Assembly (NCBI GenBank): GCA_021463165.1 | Contig: JAJTWY010000013.1 | Location: 48,910-112,909, forward strand | Length of the DNA: 64,000 nucleotides | Direction: 5' to 3' | Origin: Pyrinomonadaceae bacterium | GTDB taxonomy: Bacteria; Acidobacteriota; Blastocatellia; Pyrinomonadales; Pyrinomonadaceae | Shown here: positions 9,324 through 18,179 of the stretch, piece after piece | How positions within the stretch are numbered: the stretch's first letter is position 1 | How the letters are laid out: each line of letters starts with the position of its first letter | The notes under the pieces: model-generated | What the model was told of the DNA's origin: nothing | The model's database searches: none | What the model saw: the letters and a program-made list of their open reading frames with translations, nothing else | Program-made: the position numbers and the translations under genes

Positions 9324-9467
9324 GAATTGCCACTAGCTTCAGCTAGGGGGCCGAGTGAGGACTACATTGATCCGGGCTTTAGCCAAAAATTTGGCGCTGA
9401 CCCCGAGTTCGGCTAAAGCCGATGATAATATTGAATCCTCACCACGCTCTGAAGAGCGTGGCAATTC
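9324..9467. repeat. Nested palindromic intergenic element (REP/MITE-like)
   Basis: A 144-base element with imperfect inverted ends: GAATTGCCAC at the left and GTGGCAATTC at the right, and TGAGGA/TCCTCA further in. Each end is itself a small palindrome (CTAGCTTCAGCTAG; CCACGCTCTGAAGAGCGTGG), and the centre holds GGCTTTAGCC...GGCTAAAGCC. No ORF inside. Likely a dispersed REP/BIME or MITE; copy number cannot be seen from one window. Confidence 0.7.
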
Positions 9468-9576
9468 ATCAGGAGCGAGGGTAATTCAGATGACCTTTGA
9501 ATGCTCAACCTGTAATGAATAAAACGACGGGCTGTCGCATCTCGGTTGCGATTTTCCTGACCCTTATTTTGGTGTG

Positions 9577-9723
9577 CTAGAAGCCGGCGGGACGCTCCAT
9601 CTCTGTTACAACACCGATCGCAAGAACCGAATTCGACGATATTTGGTTTAGAAATTCGGCTGCTGTGCTAACACCGCGAGCTTCATCGATCAGAATATCA
9701 GTGTCAATAATGGTGAGGGACAT
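9577..9723 (-). pseudogene. Truncated VapC-type PIN-domain toxin
   Basis: Not in the ORF track. The ATG directly follows the antitoxin-like stop (TAGATG). The 48 residues begin 'MSLTIIDTDILIDEARG' with the first PIN-domain acidic motif (IDTDILID) and continue to 'LAIGVVTEME', the conserved acidic Glu of VapC, then stop after ERPAGF. Intact VapC toxins have about 130 residues, so the remaining two-thirds, including the later Asp residues of the active site, are missing. Considered a broken toxin. Confidence 0.72.
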
Positions 9724-9948
9724 CTAGTTAGCCCAATGCTTTTCGCGGACAGAGCGTACCCAGGCCGTGCTATCAGTGATATCGTCGCGATCGAGCCAAA
9801 TGCCAAAGAAAGAATCGTCTTCGAAATTATTTTGAGCAGCGTTTGGAGGTGAGTAAAGCGCTCGCAGACGCGCGATCAGGTCTTGAATCTCGCGTTGGGC
9901 TCCGGTCGGCAGGGCGGCGATCTCTTTTAGGATCTCTTCGCTGGTCAT
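9724..9948 (-). CDS. VapB-like antitoxin
   Basis: 74 residues from the ATG at 9948, which follows an AAGGAGAT ribosome-binding site; the track start at 9972 has none. The N-terminal helix pattern 'MTSEEILKEIAALPTGAQREIQDLIARL' resembles the DUF2281/VapB-like antitoxins that pair with PIN toxins, and the C-terminal part ('FFGIWLDRDDITDSTAWVRSVREKHW') fits the toxin-wrapping tail of that group. It lies directly upstream of the truncated vapC. With no intact toxin, it may now be an orphan antitoxin. Confidence 0.7.
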   Translation of the reverse strand: MTSEEILKEIAALPTGAQREIQDLIARLRALYSPPNAAQNNFEDDSFFGIWLDRDDITDSTAWVRSVREKHWAN

Positions 9949-9998
9949 AATATCTCCTTGTCTCATTCTCACTTTTCCTTAAAATATGTCAACGGAAA

Positions 9999-10024
9999 AA
10001 GCCCCGGCTATGTGCCGAGGCTTT
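9999..10024 (-). terminator. Second copy of the groEL-type terminator
   Basis: AAGCCCCGGC-TATGT-GCCGAGGCTT hairpin. The stem and its flank (CAACGGAA.AAGCCCCGG) match the hairpin at 10874-10902 behind the intact groEL. It lies behind the groEL relict, so the terminator and coding end were inherited together. Confidence 0.7.
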
Positions 10025-10084
10025 CTCAGTGAACTAGAGATCGTAATATCAGAGGTGCCCTTACTTACGTGCGGGCTACTGACA

Positions 10085-10187
10085 CTACATACCCATGCCG
10101 CCGGGCATGCCGCCCATGTGGTCGCCGCCCTTTTCGTCGGGGGCGTCGGCGATCAAACGCTTCGGTGGTGAGCATCATGCCGGCGCT
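10085..10187 (-). pseudogene. Frameshifted 3' end of a second groEL
   Basis: The minus strand encodes '[10 protein letters not shown]', then after a one-base insertion (GCGTTTG) 'LIADAPDEKGG', '[10 protein letters not shown]' and a stop. This is the C-terminal end of GroEL including the GGM tail. It differs from the intact copy ([25 protein letters not shown]), so it derives from a paralogue or diverged duplicate. The rest of the gene is absent; the 63-residue ORF of the PIN pair ends exactly at the junction. Confidence 0.85.
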
Positions 10188-10378
10188 CATTTGGCTAATG
10201 CTGGTTCCTTGGCTTCTTCATAGTGCGGCCGGGTCATTGGTTCAAGACGGTCGTCGAATTTTTTCTGGTATTCCAGGTAGTGCTCTATCATTTTCTGCGT
10301 ATCGTGATCGAAGCTCGCGGAAATCTTGTGCCTGATTTTGCGGACGCGGTCGATCGCGATATCTTTTTCTACGCTCAT
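10187..10378 (-). CDS. Small protein paired with a PIN-domain toxin
   Basis: 63 residues ('MSVEKDIAIDRVRKIRHKIS...HDTQKMIEHYLEYQKKF'), highly charged and helical. Small proteins of this pattern are commonly found immediately downstream of PIN-domain genes in cyanobacteria and other bacteria, and are taken as their antitoxins. Its ATG overlaps the PIN gene stop (ATGA). Its own TGA falls on the first base of the groEL relict. Confidence 0.7.
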   Translation of the reverse strand: MSVEKDIAIDRVRKIRHKISASFDHDTQKMIEHYLEYQKKFDDRLEPMTRPHYEEAKEPALAK

Positions 10379-10851
10379 AGTGGTTCTCCCAACAGCTCCA
10401 TCGGAGTTACGAGGAGCGGAGTGTATAGTCCGAGTTTATCATTAGTCTGCCGAATATGTCCGAATTTGTTGGCGTTCGCACGATGTTTGCAGTTCCAAGT
10501 GGGAAGGAAGTCGCATTTGTGATACGACGCAAGAGCCAAGTGGAGAGCGTCGCCTTTGGGGTCATTCGGCATCACCATGTTCATGATATAGAAATCGACG
10601 ATGGGGCCGATCATCTGATCAACCGGCAAGACTGTCAAAGTGCTTACAAGGTCCAACATCAGTTGTTGGTTCGGAAAATCACCCTGCTCGAGTTCTTCGA
10701 TCACGGCAGGACTTATTAGTAACGTGTACTCATCACCGATGCCGTCCCAGAATTTCCGCGTCCAATCACGGCGGGCGATCATGTCGGGTTCGGTGCGGAC
10801 TTCGTGGTAGAAGCTTACGACTGAGGTTTCGACGTAGACGCGGGATAACAT
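10375..10851 (-). CDS. PIN-domain protein (VapC-like ribonuclease toxin)
   Basis: 158 residues from ATG 10851; the track start at 10953 runs through the groEL terminator and is unlikely. 'RVYVETSVVSFYHE' gives the first acidic motif, 'ISPAVIEELEQGD' the conserved Glu, and 'PNDPKGDALHLALA' the Asp pair of the PIN active site, followed by 'LPTWNCKHRANAN'. The last motif is typical of the PIN branch paired with small helical antitoxins. Likely a Mg2+-dependent RNase, target unknown. The toxin is intact. Confidence 0.85.
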   Translation of the reverse strand: MLSRVYVETSVVSFYHEVRTEPDMIARRDWTRKFWDGIGDEYTLLISPAVIEELEQGDFPNQQLMLDLVSTLTVLPVDQMIGPIVDFYIMNMVMPNDPKGDALHLALASYHKCDFLPTWNCKHRANANKFGHIRQTNDKLGLYTPLLVTPMELLGEPL

Positions 10852-10873
10852 GATTCTGGTTATACAACGGAAG

Positions 10874-10902
10874 AAGCCCCGGCGTTTTGTGCCGAGGCTT
10901 TT
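10874..10902 (-). terminator. Terminator downstream of groEL
   Basis: AAGCCCCGGC-GTTTTGT-GCCGAGGCTT hairpin, with T-rich sequence on both sides. It is about 85 bases past the groEL stop and in front of the PIN gene, so it separates the two units. Confidence 0.65.
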
Positions 10903-10930
10903 GGTTGCGATTGTAGGAGCGGAGAGGGAA

Positions 10931-10976
10931 ACCACCCCGGCCGAAGCGGCCACCCCTCCTTTGAAATGGAGGGGAG
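10931..10976. repeat. Double-hairpin intergenic element behind groEL
   Basis: Two adjacent palindromes: GGCCG-AAG-CGGCC (10939-10951) and CCCCTCC-N8-GGAGGGG (10953-10974). This CCCCTCC...GGAGGGG form with a GC palindrome beside it looks like a dispersed repeat rather than a terminator, since no T-run follows. Confidence 0.5.
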
Positions 10977-10986
10977 CCGGAAATAA

Positions 10987-12663
<1,677 letters not shown>

Positions 12664-12978
12664 TTAAGCAGCGGCGCCGGCCCTCGAAATGATTCCGAGG
12701 ATCTCGTCTTCGCGCATGATGATGAATTCTTCGCCGTCGAGTTTGATCTCGCTGCCCGAATATTTGCCGAACAGAACGCGGTCGCCTGCCTTAACATCGA
12801 GGGCTTGACGCGTACCATCTTCTTTATATTTGCCCGCACCGGCTGCGATAACTTCGCCTTCCTGCGGTTTTTCCTTTGCCGTATCCGGGATAAAAAGCCC
12901 GCCGGCGGTCTGGTTTACATTGTCTTCGACGCGTTTAATGATCACGCGATCGTGAAGCGGTGTAATGTTAGTTGCCAT
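12664..12978 (-). CDS. groES: Co-chaperonin GroES
   Basis: 104 residues, the 10-kDa lid of the GroEL chamber. '[44 protein letters not shown]' shows the core and the mobile loop, and '[33 protein letters not shown]' the C-terminal half. First gene of the groES-groEL operon. Confidence 0.99.
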   Translation of the reverse strand: MATNITPLHDRVIIKRVEDNVNQTAGGLFIPDTAKEKPQEGEVIAAGAGKYKEDGTRQALDVKAGDRVLFGKYSGSEIKLDGEEFIIMREDEILGIISRAGAAA

Positions 12979-13052
12979 AATGGTTCACTCCTTTTAATAA
13001 GTAAGTTTGATAGAATAGCTTTCTCGAAACGCAAGGTCGCGAAAAGCGAAGT

Positions 13053-13079
13053 TTAGCACTCGTGTCTCAAGAGTGCTAG
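13053..13079 (-). promoter_or_regulatory. CIRCE operator (HrcA site) of groESL
   Basis: TTAGCACTC-N9-GAGTGCTAG, one mismatch from the CIRCE consensus TTAGCACTC-N9-GAGTGCTAA. It overlaps the expected transcription start of groES. This indicates repression by HrcA when chaperonin is plentiful; hrcA itself is not in the window. Confidence 0.95.
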
Positions 13080-13107
13080 TTTAGGATATGTGGCGGTGTC
13101 CTGTCAA
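13078..13107 (-). promoter_or_regulatory. Sigma-70-type promoter of groESL
   Basis: On the minus strand TTGACA (perfect -35) is followed after 18 bases by TAAACT (-10, four of six). The CIRCE site begins at the -10, the usual arrangement for HrcA control. Confidence 0.7.
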
Positions 13108-13173
13108 TAGGGAGGTCGCGAAATCATAAAATATGAGTACGGTATTATCATATCCGGTCCTGATCTATCCAAA

Positions 13174-14067
13174 ATGTACATATCGGAAATAAATATCTAT
13201 CCCATAAAATCGCTTAAAGGCGTCCAGGTCGAATCGGCGATGGTTCAGGCTCGTGGCCTCGAGCACGATCGCCGATGGATGCTGACCGATCGAGAGGGCA
13301 ATTTCATGACTCAGCGCGAGTTTCCAAAGATGGCGACGATCGGCGTCAAAGTCGAGAGTGGAGAGCTAAGAGTCGAAAGTGAAGCGGCAGGCGAGATGCG
13401 GATCCCGTTCGAGCCGGACCGAGGCGAGCGTCAAAAGGTCACGATATGGCAAAGCATTTGTGAGGCAGAAGTTTATCGCGGCGAGGTTAGCGAATGGTTT
13501 TCGGACGTGCTTAGCACGAGCTGTCAGCTTGCATTTATGCCCGAAACCACAAGGCGAAGGGTGAGTGAGCGGTTTGATCGCGGCGGCGACATCGTGAGCT
13601 TTGCCGACGGCTATCCGCTGCTCGTTATCGGCGAGGCGTCGCTGGCTGACTTGAATCAACGGATCGCGGACGCTCTTGTCACCAAAGGTGAAAAAGGTGC
13701 GGACGAGAGTGTTCACCTTCCGCTGCCGATGAACCGTTTTCGTCCGAGTATCGTCGTTAGCGGCTCGGAGCCGTATGCAGAGGATAATTGGCAGCAGATC
13801 CGCGTCGGCGAAGCTGAATTTCGTGTCACCAAACCATGTGCGCGGTGTGTCATGACAACCGTCGAACAATCTCGCGGCGAATTCGCTGGCAAAGAGCCGC
13901 TAAAGACTCTCGCAACCTATCGCATGGCAAAAGACGTGATGCCCGACCGCGTCGAAGCTCTCGGCCTGACACCGACCGCAGTCCTTTTCGGCCAAAATCT
14001 CATTGGCGAAAGGGTCGGAACTACGATCCGCGTTGGGGACAGTGTTTCTGTTAAGACTAGTGGCTGA
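13174..14067 (+). CDS. MOSC-domain protein (mARC/YcbX type)
   Basis: 297 residues. The N-terminal MOSC_N beta-barrel ('ISEINIYPIKSLKGVQVESAMVQARGLEHDRRWML', about 1-100) precedes the MOSC domain with 'RFRPSIVVSG' and the conserved Cys in 'TKPCARCVMTTVEQ', which ligates the molybdenum cofactor in mARC/YcbX proteins. These reduce N-hydroxylated bases using a reductase partner. No fused 2Fe-2S domain is present, so electrons must come from a separate ferredoxin-like partner. Not linked to the molybdoenzyme operon at 44-50 kb. Confidence 0.9.
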   Translation: MYISEINIYPIKSLKGVQVESAMVQARGLEHDRRWMLTDREGNFMTQREFPKMATIGVKVESGELRVESEAAGEMRIPFEPDRGERQKVTIWQSICEAEVYRGEVSEWFSDVLSTSCQLAFMPETTRRRVSERFDRGGDIVSFADGYPLLVIGEASLADLNQRIADALVTKGEKGADESVHLPLPMNRFRPSIVVSGSEPYAEDNWQQIRVGEAEFRVTKPCARCVMTTVEQSRGEFAGKEPLKTLATYRMAKDVMPDRVEALGLTPTAVLFGQNLIGERVGTTIRVGDSVSVKTSG

Positions 14068-16870
14068 TCGGGCAGAAGTCCCTAGGGGCAGAACTCCGTG
14101 AAAAGCTTTTCGGTTCCTTTTTGGGGCAAGTCGACCTCGCCCTCATTCCTGAGACCTCACATACCATCACCGTGACCGTAGCCTCCCGTGAGCTTGGAGT
14201 GGTGGGAGGCAGATCGGCCGCCGTTCCCGAGGGTTCGGAACCGTCCTGCCAGGTCTCGGCGATCGGCGTCGGAGTCGGAGAAGGCCGAGGCATTTGTGGA
14301 TCGCTTTCCGAGGGAAGTTCTTCTAACATCGGCAGCATTGACCGGTTCGGCACGGTTCCGGCGATAAAGAACTCGATACGGCGAAATTCCGGCGGGACGT
14401 TTGTCACGTATATATCTTTTGGCGGTTCCAAGTAATCGTCGCCGATCGGGTTGCCATCGCTGTCCGTCAACCGTGTCGGTGTTTGCGTGGGTGTCGGTGA
14501 AGGTGTTGCGGTCGCTTCAGTGAGGTCGAGTTCGCGGATGAGCGAGCCGTTTCGTATATCGATCTCAGCCTTGCGAAGGTTAGCTGGCATTGCCCAGTCG
14601 CCGTTCCATTCGGGGTGGATGGCAAGAGCCTCCTTCATAAAATCGGCCCAGACGGGCATCGCTGAATCACTGCCCTTCATTCCCAGGTCGCCGCCATTGT
14701 CAAAGCCGACGTAAACTACGGTGATCAACTCCGGAGTGAAACCGACGAACCAGCCGTCGCGCGACGTTCCCGTTTTTCCCGCAAAGGCAGTTTTTCCTGC
14801 GTTATTTCTGAAGCCCCAGCCCTGTGCCTGCGCGGCCGTACCTCGGTTAATGACATCTTTCATGATGTCGTCCATTATGTAAGCCACGTCGGGACGAACG
14901 ACGTTCTTGCGGTCAGGCGCCGGGGCGTTGAGCGTTTTGCCGTCACCGCTTGCGATCCGGGTGATCGGCATTGGATTCACGCGATCGCCGAGATTCGCAA
15001 ACATCGTATAGGCGGTTGCGACCTGCAGCGGCGTAGCCTCTGCGGTCCCGAGGGCCATCGACGGGTATGCTTTCTCGACCTTCGGAAAGCCGGCTTTGTT
15101 CGCAAATGTCATCACCTTTCCGATATTCAGCGACATCGCGATGTCGACCGTTATGACATTCTTGCTCTTTACCAGAGCGTCTCGCAGCGTCGTTTCCTTA
15201 TTCGAAAAGAAATCACCGAAATTTCCGGGCGTGTAAGTCTCCTGATTGAATGTGAAGGTCTTCTTCTCGTCCTTGAAAACGGTTGCTGCGGTGAACTGAC
15301 GCGTGCTCGAATCGTATGCTGAGTTGATCGCTGCGGCATAGACAAAGGGCTTAAAGACCGAGCCGGGCTGCCGCATGGCGCTCGTGGCCCGATTAAATTG
15401 GTTCTCGATGTAGTCGCGTCCGCCAACCATCGCGACTATCTCGCCCGTCTTAGGCCTGATCGAGACAAGAGCGGCATTCAACCCCTGTTTTTTGGGGAAG
15501 TGCTTGTCGAGCGAGGCGAGACGTTTGTTGACTATCTCATACGCCTTTTTCTGAAGGTCGGGATCTATGGATGTATAGACGCGAAGGTGTTGGAGGGCTT
15601 CGGGGTCGCTGATGATCTTCGGCAGTTCCTCGATGGCGTACTGCGAAAAATAGGGCATGCCCTGCAGGTCGCGGGTGTTCGAGACCTGCTTCAGCACGAT
15701 CTCGACGGCCCTGTTCTCAGCGAGTTGCTGGGGGGAGATGTCGCCGGTCTCGGCCATTGACTGGAGGACCTGGTTTCGACGTTCTTTGACGCGTTCCGGA
15801 TGTTTGTATGGGTTGTAGCGGTTCGGGCTCCTGATGATACCGGCGATAAATGCGGCTTCGGCCAATGACAGTTGCGAAACATCCTTTCCGAAGTAGGCAT
15901 TCGAGGCCTCGCCAACGCCGTAGATCGCAACGCCTGTCTGCTGGCCCAGATAGATCTGATTCGCATAGAGCGTGAAGATCTCCTGCTTCGAAAGGCGGGT
16001 TTCGAGTATCAGCGACATATAGGCTTCTTTCGCCTTTCGGGTCAAAGTTTGTTCATTCGAAAGCAGAAGATTCTTGATCAATTGCTGTGTGATCGACGAG
16101 CCGCCCTGGTTTGCCAGCGGACCGTCGTCATCACCCTCATAACGACGCCAGAGCGCACGTGCGATCCCGCGGAAATTGACGCCGTAGTGCTCAAAGAACG
16201 CACGGTCTTCGGTCACGGTGATGGCCTTGACAAGGTGAGCGGGCAGGTCGTTAAAACTCACCGTCTTTCGCCTGCCATCTCCTTCCGCGGCGATCGAACT
16301 TAGTATCTTCGGTTCGATCTTTGCCTCGCTGATCTGGGCTCCGCTGTCGCGGTCACCGATGGCCGCAACGGATCTTCCGTCCTTTGAGAACTTTATTGTG
16401 ATCGAGGGGAAGGCCTTAACGCCATCGATCATTCCGGTAAAGCCCGGCTCGATCGCCAGCTGATCGTTCTCGACGCTGTAGCGGCTGCGTGAAGCGTCGG
16501 CCTTATTGTTCTTTTCGATATAGCCGGCCGATCGAAGATATTCGACCAGATCGGCGGACGATATAGCTTCACCAACACGCAGCGTCTTTGGAGCCGAGTA
16601 GATTCCGGCCGACGGCGTAAACACATTACCGCTCAATAGTTTCTGATCAATTCGATCGGAAAACTCGAACCAGAAGTACGTCGCTGTCAGAAAGGCGCCG
16701 AGAGCCAGGAACGCGGCGATCGCGATCGTGTAGGTGTTGAAGATCAGTCGGATGACCCGTCTGAACCGCGATTCCGGCGGCGCCTGGAACGACGTGCCCC
16801 GCCGCGCCTTTACCCAGCCTTTCGGCGGCATCTTCGAACGGGCTGTTCTTACTGGATTTGGATCGGGCAT
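14057..16870 (-). CDS. Class A penicillin-binding protein (bifunctional)
   Basis: Peptidoglycan polymerase and cross-linker. After a cytoplasmic basic region and one TM helix comes a UB2H-like segment, then the GT51 transglycosylase ('TEDRAFFEHYGVN', 'GGSSITQQLIKNL') and the transpeptidase with 'SVFK' (active Ser), 'KSKN' and 'KTGTS' motifs. The periplasmic tail is rich in Thr/Pro ('TATPSPTPTQTPT'), a low-complexity linker, and ends with a cysteine pair. I prefer the ATG at 16870; the track begins at a TTG (16924). PBP1b-like; the order of domains fits mrcB better than mrcA. The 3' end overlaps the convergent MOSC gene by 11 bases. Confidence 0.93.
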   Translation of the reverse strand: MPDPNPVRTARSKMPPKGWVKARRGTSFQAPPESRFRRVIRLIFNTYTIAIAAFLALGAFLTATYFWFEFSDRIDQKLLSGNVFTPSAGIYSAPKTLRVGEAISSADLVEYLRSAGYIEKNNKADASRSRYSVENDQLAIEPGFTGMIDGVKAFPSITIKFSKDGRSVAAIGDRDSGAQISEAKIEPKILSSIAAEGDGRRKTVSFNDLPAHLVKAITVTEDRAFFEHYGVNFRGIARALWRRYEGDDDGPLANQGGSSITQQLIKNLLLSNEQTLTRKAKEAYMSLILETRLSKQEIFTLYANQIYLGQQTGVAIYGVGEASNAYFGKDVSQLSLAEAAFIAGIIRSPNRYNPYKHPERVKERRNQVLQSMAETGDISPQQLAENRAVEIVLKQVSNTRDLQGMPYFSQYAIEELPKIISDPEALQHLRVYTSIDPDLQKKAYEIVNKRLASLDKHFPKKQGLNAALVSIRPKTGEIVAMVGGRDYIENQFNRATSAMRQPGSVFKPFVYAAAINSAYDSSTRQFTAATVFKDEKKTFTFNQETYTPGNFGDFFSNKETTLRDALVKSKNVITVDIAMSLNIGKVMTFANKAGFPKVEKAYPSMALGTAEATPLQVATAYTMFANLGDRVNPMPITRIASGDGKTLNAPAPDRKNVVRPDVAYIMDDIMKDVINRGTAAQAQGWGFRNNAGKTAFAGKTGTSRDGWFVGFTPELITVVYVGFDNGGDLGMKGSDSAMPVWADFMKEALAIHPEWNGDWAMPANLRKAEIDIRNGSLIRELDLTEATATPSPTPTQTPTRLTDSDGNPIGDDYLEPPKDIYVTNVPPEFRRIEFFIAGTVPNRSMLPMLEELPSESDPQMPRPSPTPTPIAETWQDGSEPSGTAADLPPTTPSSREATVTVMVCEVSGMRARSTCPKKEPKSFSRSSAPRDFCPISH

Positions 16871-17095
16871 TTCCTCGATTACGAGCAGGCGGGGGTGGCG
16901 AGGGCGACCTTTTCGCCAAAACAAAATTCTATAAAAACTCGCGGCTTGCTGTACAGCAATTTATCGCCTTTAATCTAGTTTGATGTACGGCGCGGCGATT
17001 TTGAGGGTTCCCGCTTTGTAACTTTTGTTTTGAGCCTTACCGCCGTTAGAGAAGATCGCAGGAGCGCAGAGCGCCTGCTTTTCAGTTGATCGATC

Positions 17096-17938
17096 ATGAA
17101 GGTTTTAGTTACAGGTGGACAGGGTTATCTCGGCACGCACGTTCGAAGGTCTTTTGACGCCGCGGATCTGTCGCGTCGAGCGGGGCTCGATATCCTCAAG
17201 CCCGAGAATGCGGCTATAGTCAGTAATTTCGACGTCGTTATCCATCTCGCAGCGCTGCTGGATAAATCGCCGGAAAACGCCGGAAACATCTTCCAGACCA
17301 ATGTCGAAGGCACCGTCAACCTCCTCCGTGAGATGAAGGAAGGCGCCGTGTTTATCTTTGCATCGACAAAAGATGTGTACGGAAGGTTTGCAGATAACTT
17401 TTCTCAGGTTGACGAAAAATGTCCCACGCTGTTTGCCGGCCAGTCGCCGCTTGAATGGTCGAAATTGATCGCCGAACGTTACGTTGAGTATTACGCGAAC
17501 ACCCGCAACTTTAGATCTTGCATATTTCGGCTGTCGACCGTTTATGCCCCGATCAGCGAATACAGCACGCCCAACTTTGTCGGCCACTTCGTAGATGCGA
17601 TCAACAAGGGCGAGCGCCTCAGGCTGCCCGGCCGTGGAAACCCGATACGTGATCTCCTTCACGTGGACGACCTGTCTAAGGCATGCGAGGCTTTTTGCGA
17701 TTCAGTGATACGCCACGGACTCTATAATCTGGGTGGTGGGCCCGGCCAAGCCCTTACGCTTAGCGATCTGGTTAGCCGACTTGAACAGGTTTCGGGCCTG
17801 CAGGCAGTCATCAATGAAGAGGATCCGCTTCCTCCGCCAATTCCATTGAATTACATCTCCGATCTTAGCCTGATCGATCGGGAACTCGGCTGGCGGCCCG
17901 AGATCGGCCTTGATGAAGGGTTGAGGACGCTATTCTAG
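17096..17938 (+). CDS. NAD-dependent epimerase/dehydratase-like protein
   Basis: 280 residues, extended SDR fold. The Rossmann motif 'VTGGQGYLGTHV' is intact and 'HLAALLDKSPENAGNIFQTNVEGTVNLL' matches the sugar-nucleotide epimerases. The active-site region reads 'SPLEWSKLIAER' where active members have Y-x-x-x-K, so the catalytic Tyr is replaced by Leu while the Lys is kept. 'PGRGNPIRDLLHVDDLSKA' fits the substrate-binding loop. It precedes the heptose genes and may act on a cell-surface sugar, but the missing Tyr makes the reaction uncertain. Confidence 0.82.
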   Translation: MKVLVTGGQGYLGTHVRRSFDAADLSRRAGLDILKPENAAIVSNFDVVIHLAALLDKSPENAGNIFQTNVEGTVNLLREMKEGAVFIFASTKDVYGRFADNFSQVDEKCPTLFAGQSPLEWSKLIAERYVEYYANTRNFRSCIFRLSTVYAPISEYSTPNFVGHFVDAINKGERLRLPGRGNPIRDLLHVDDLSKACEAFCDSVIRHGLYNLGGGPGQALTLSDLVSRLEQVSGLQAVINEEDPLPPPIPLNYISDLSLIDRELGWRPEIGLDEGLRTLF

Positions 17939-17949
17939 TTAGGTCTTTC

Positions 17950-18152
17950 AACGCAAAGATGCAAAGTGGCAAAGACGCAAAGCAAACGATAGATGAAAAT
18001 GAAATAAGCAAAAGAGATCGTCGATGCCGTCAACGAGGGCATCGAACGCCGGGAGGGCCGGGGCTATTAGAAAGTGTTTATGAAGAGGCTTTATTCGCAG
18101 CGTTGTGAATGGTCTATAACCCAAAAGCCTTTGCATCTTTGCCCCTTGGCGG
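17950..18152. repeat. Inverted repeat flanking a decayed gene
   Basis: GCAAAGATGCAAAG (17953-17966) recurs exactly, inverted, at 18129-18142, both inside 'AACGCAAAGATGCAAAG...GCAAAGACGCAAAG'-like A/G/C tracts. Such GCAAAG-rich tracts often flank mobile small genes of the GxxExxY group in acidobacterial and related genomes (recalled, not checked). The decayed gene lies between the two arms. Confidence 0.6.
17999..18108 (+). pseudogene. Frameshifted GxxExxY-family remnant
   Basis: Not in the ORF track as a real gene. One frame gives 'NEISK', the next 'EIVDAV', and a third 'GPGLLESVYEEAL' (18052-18105) followed by a stop. Together these reproduce the conserved N-terminal half of GxxExxY proteins (G-P-G-L-L-E-S-V-Y-E). 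At least two frameshifts and the loss of the C-terminal half make it a pseudogene. It sits between the inverted GCAAAG repeats. Confidence 0.75.
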
Positions 18153-18179
18153 CTTTTCGTTAAAAACAGGTTTCCTTCA

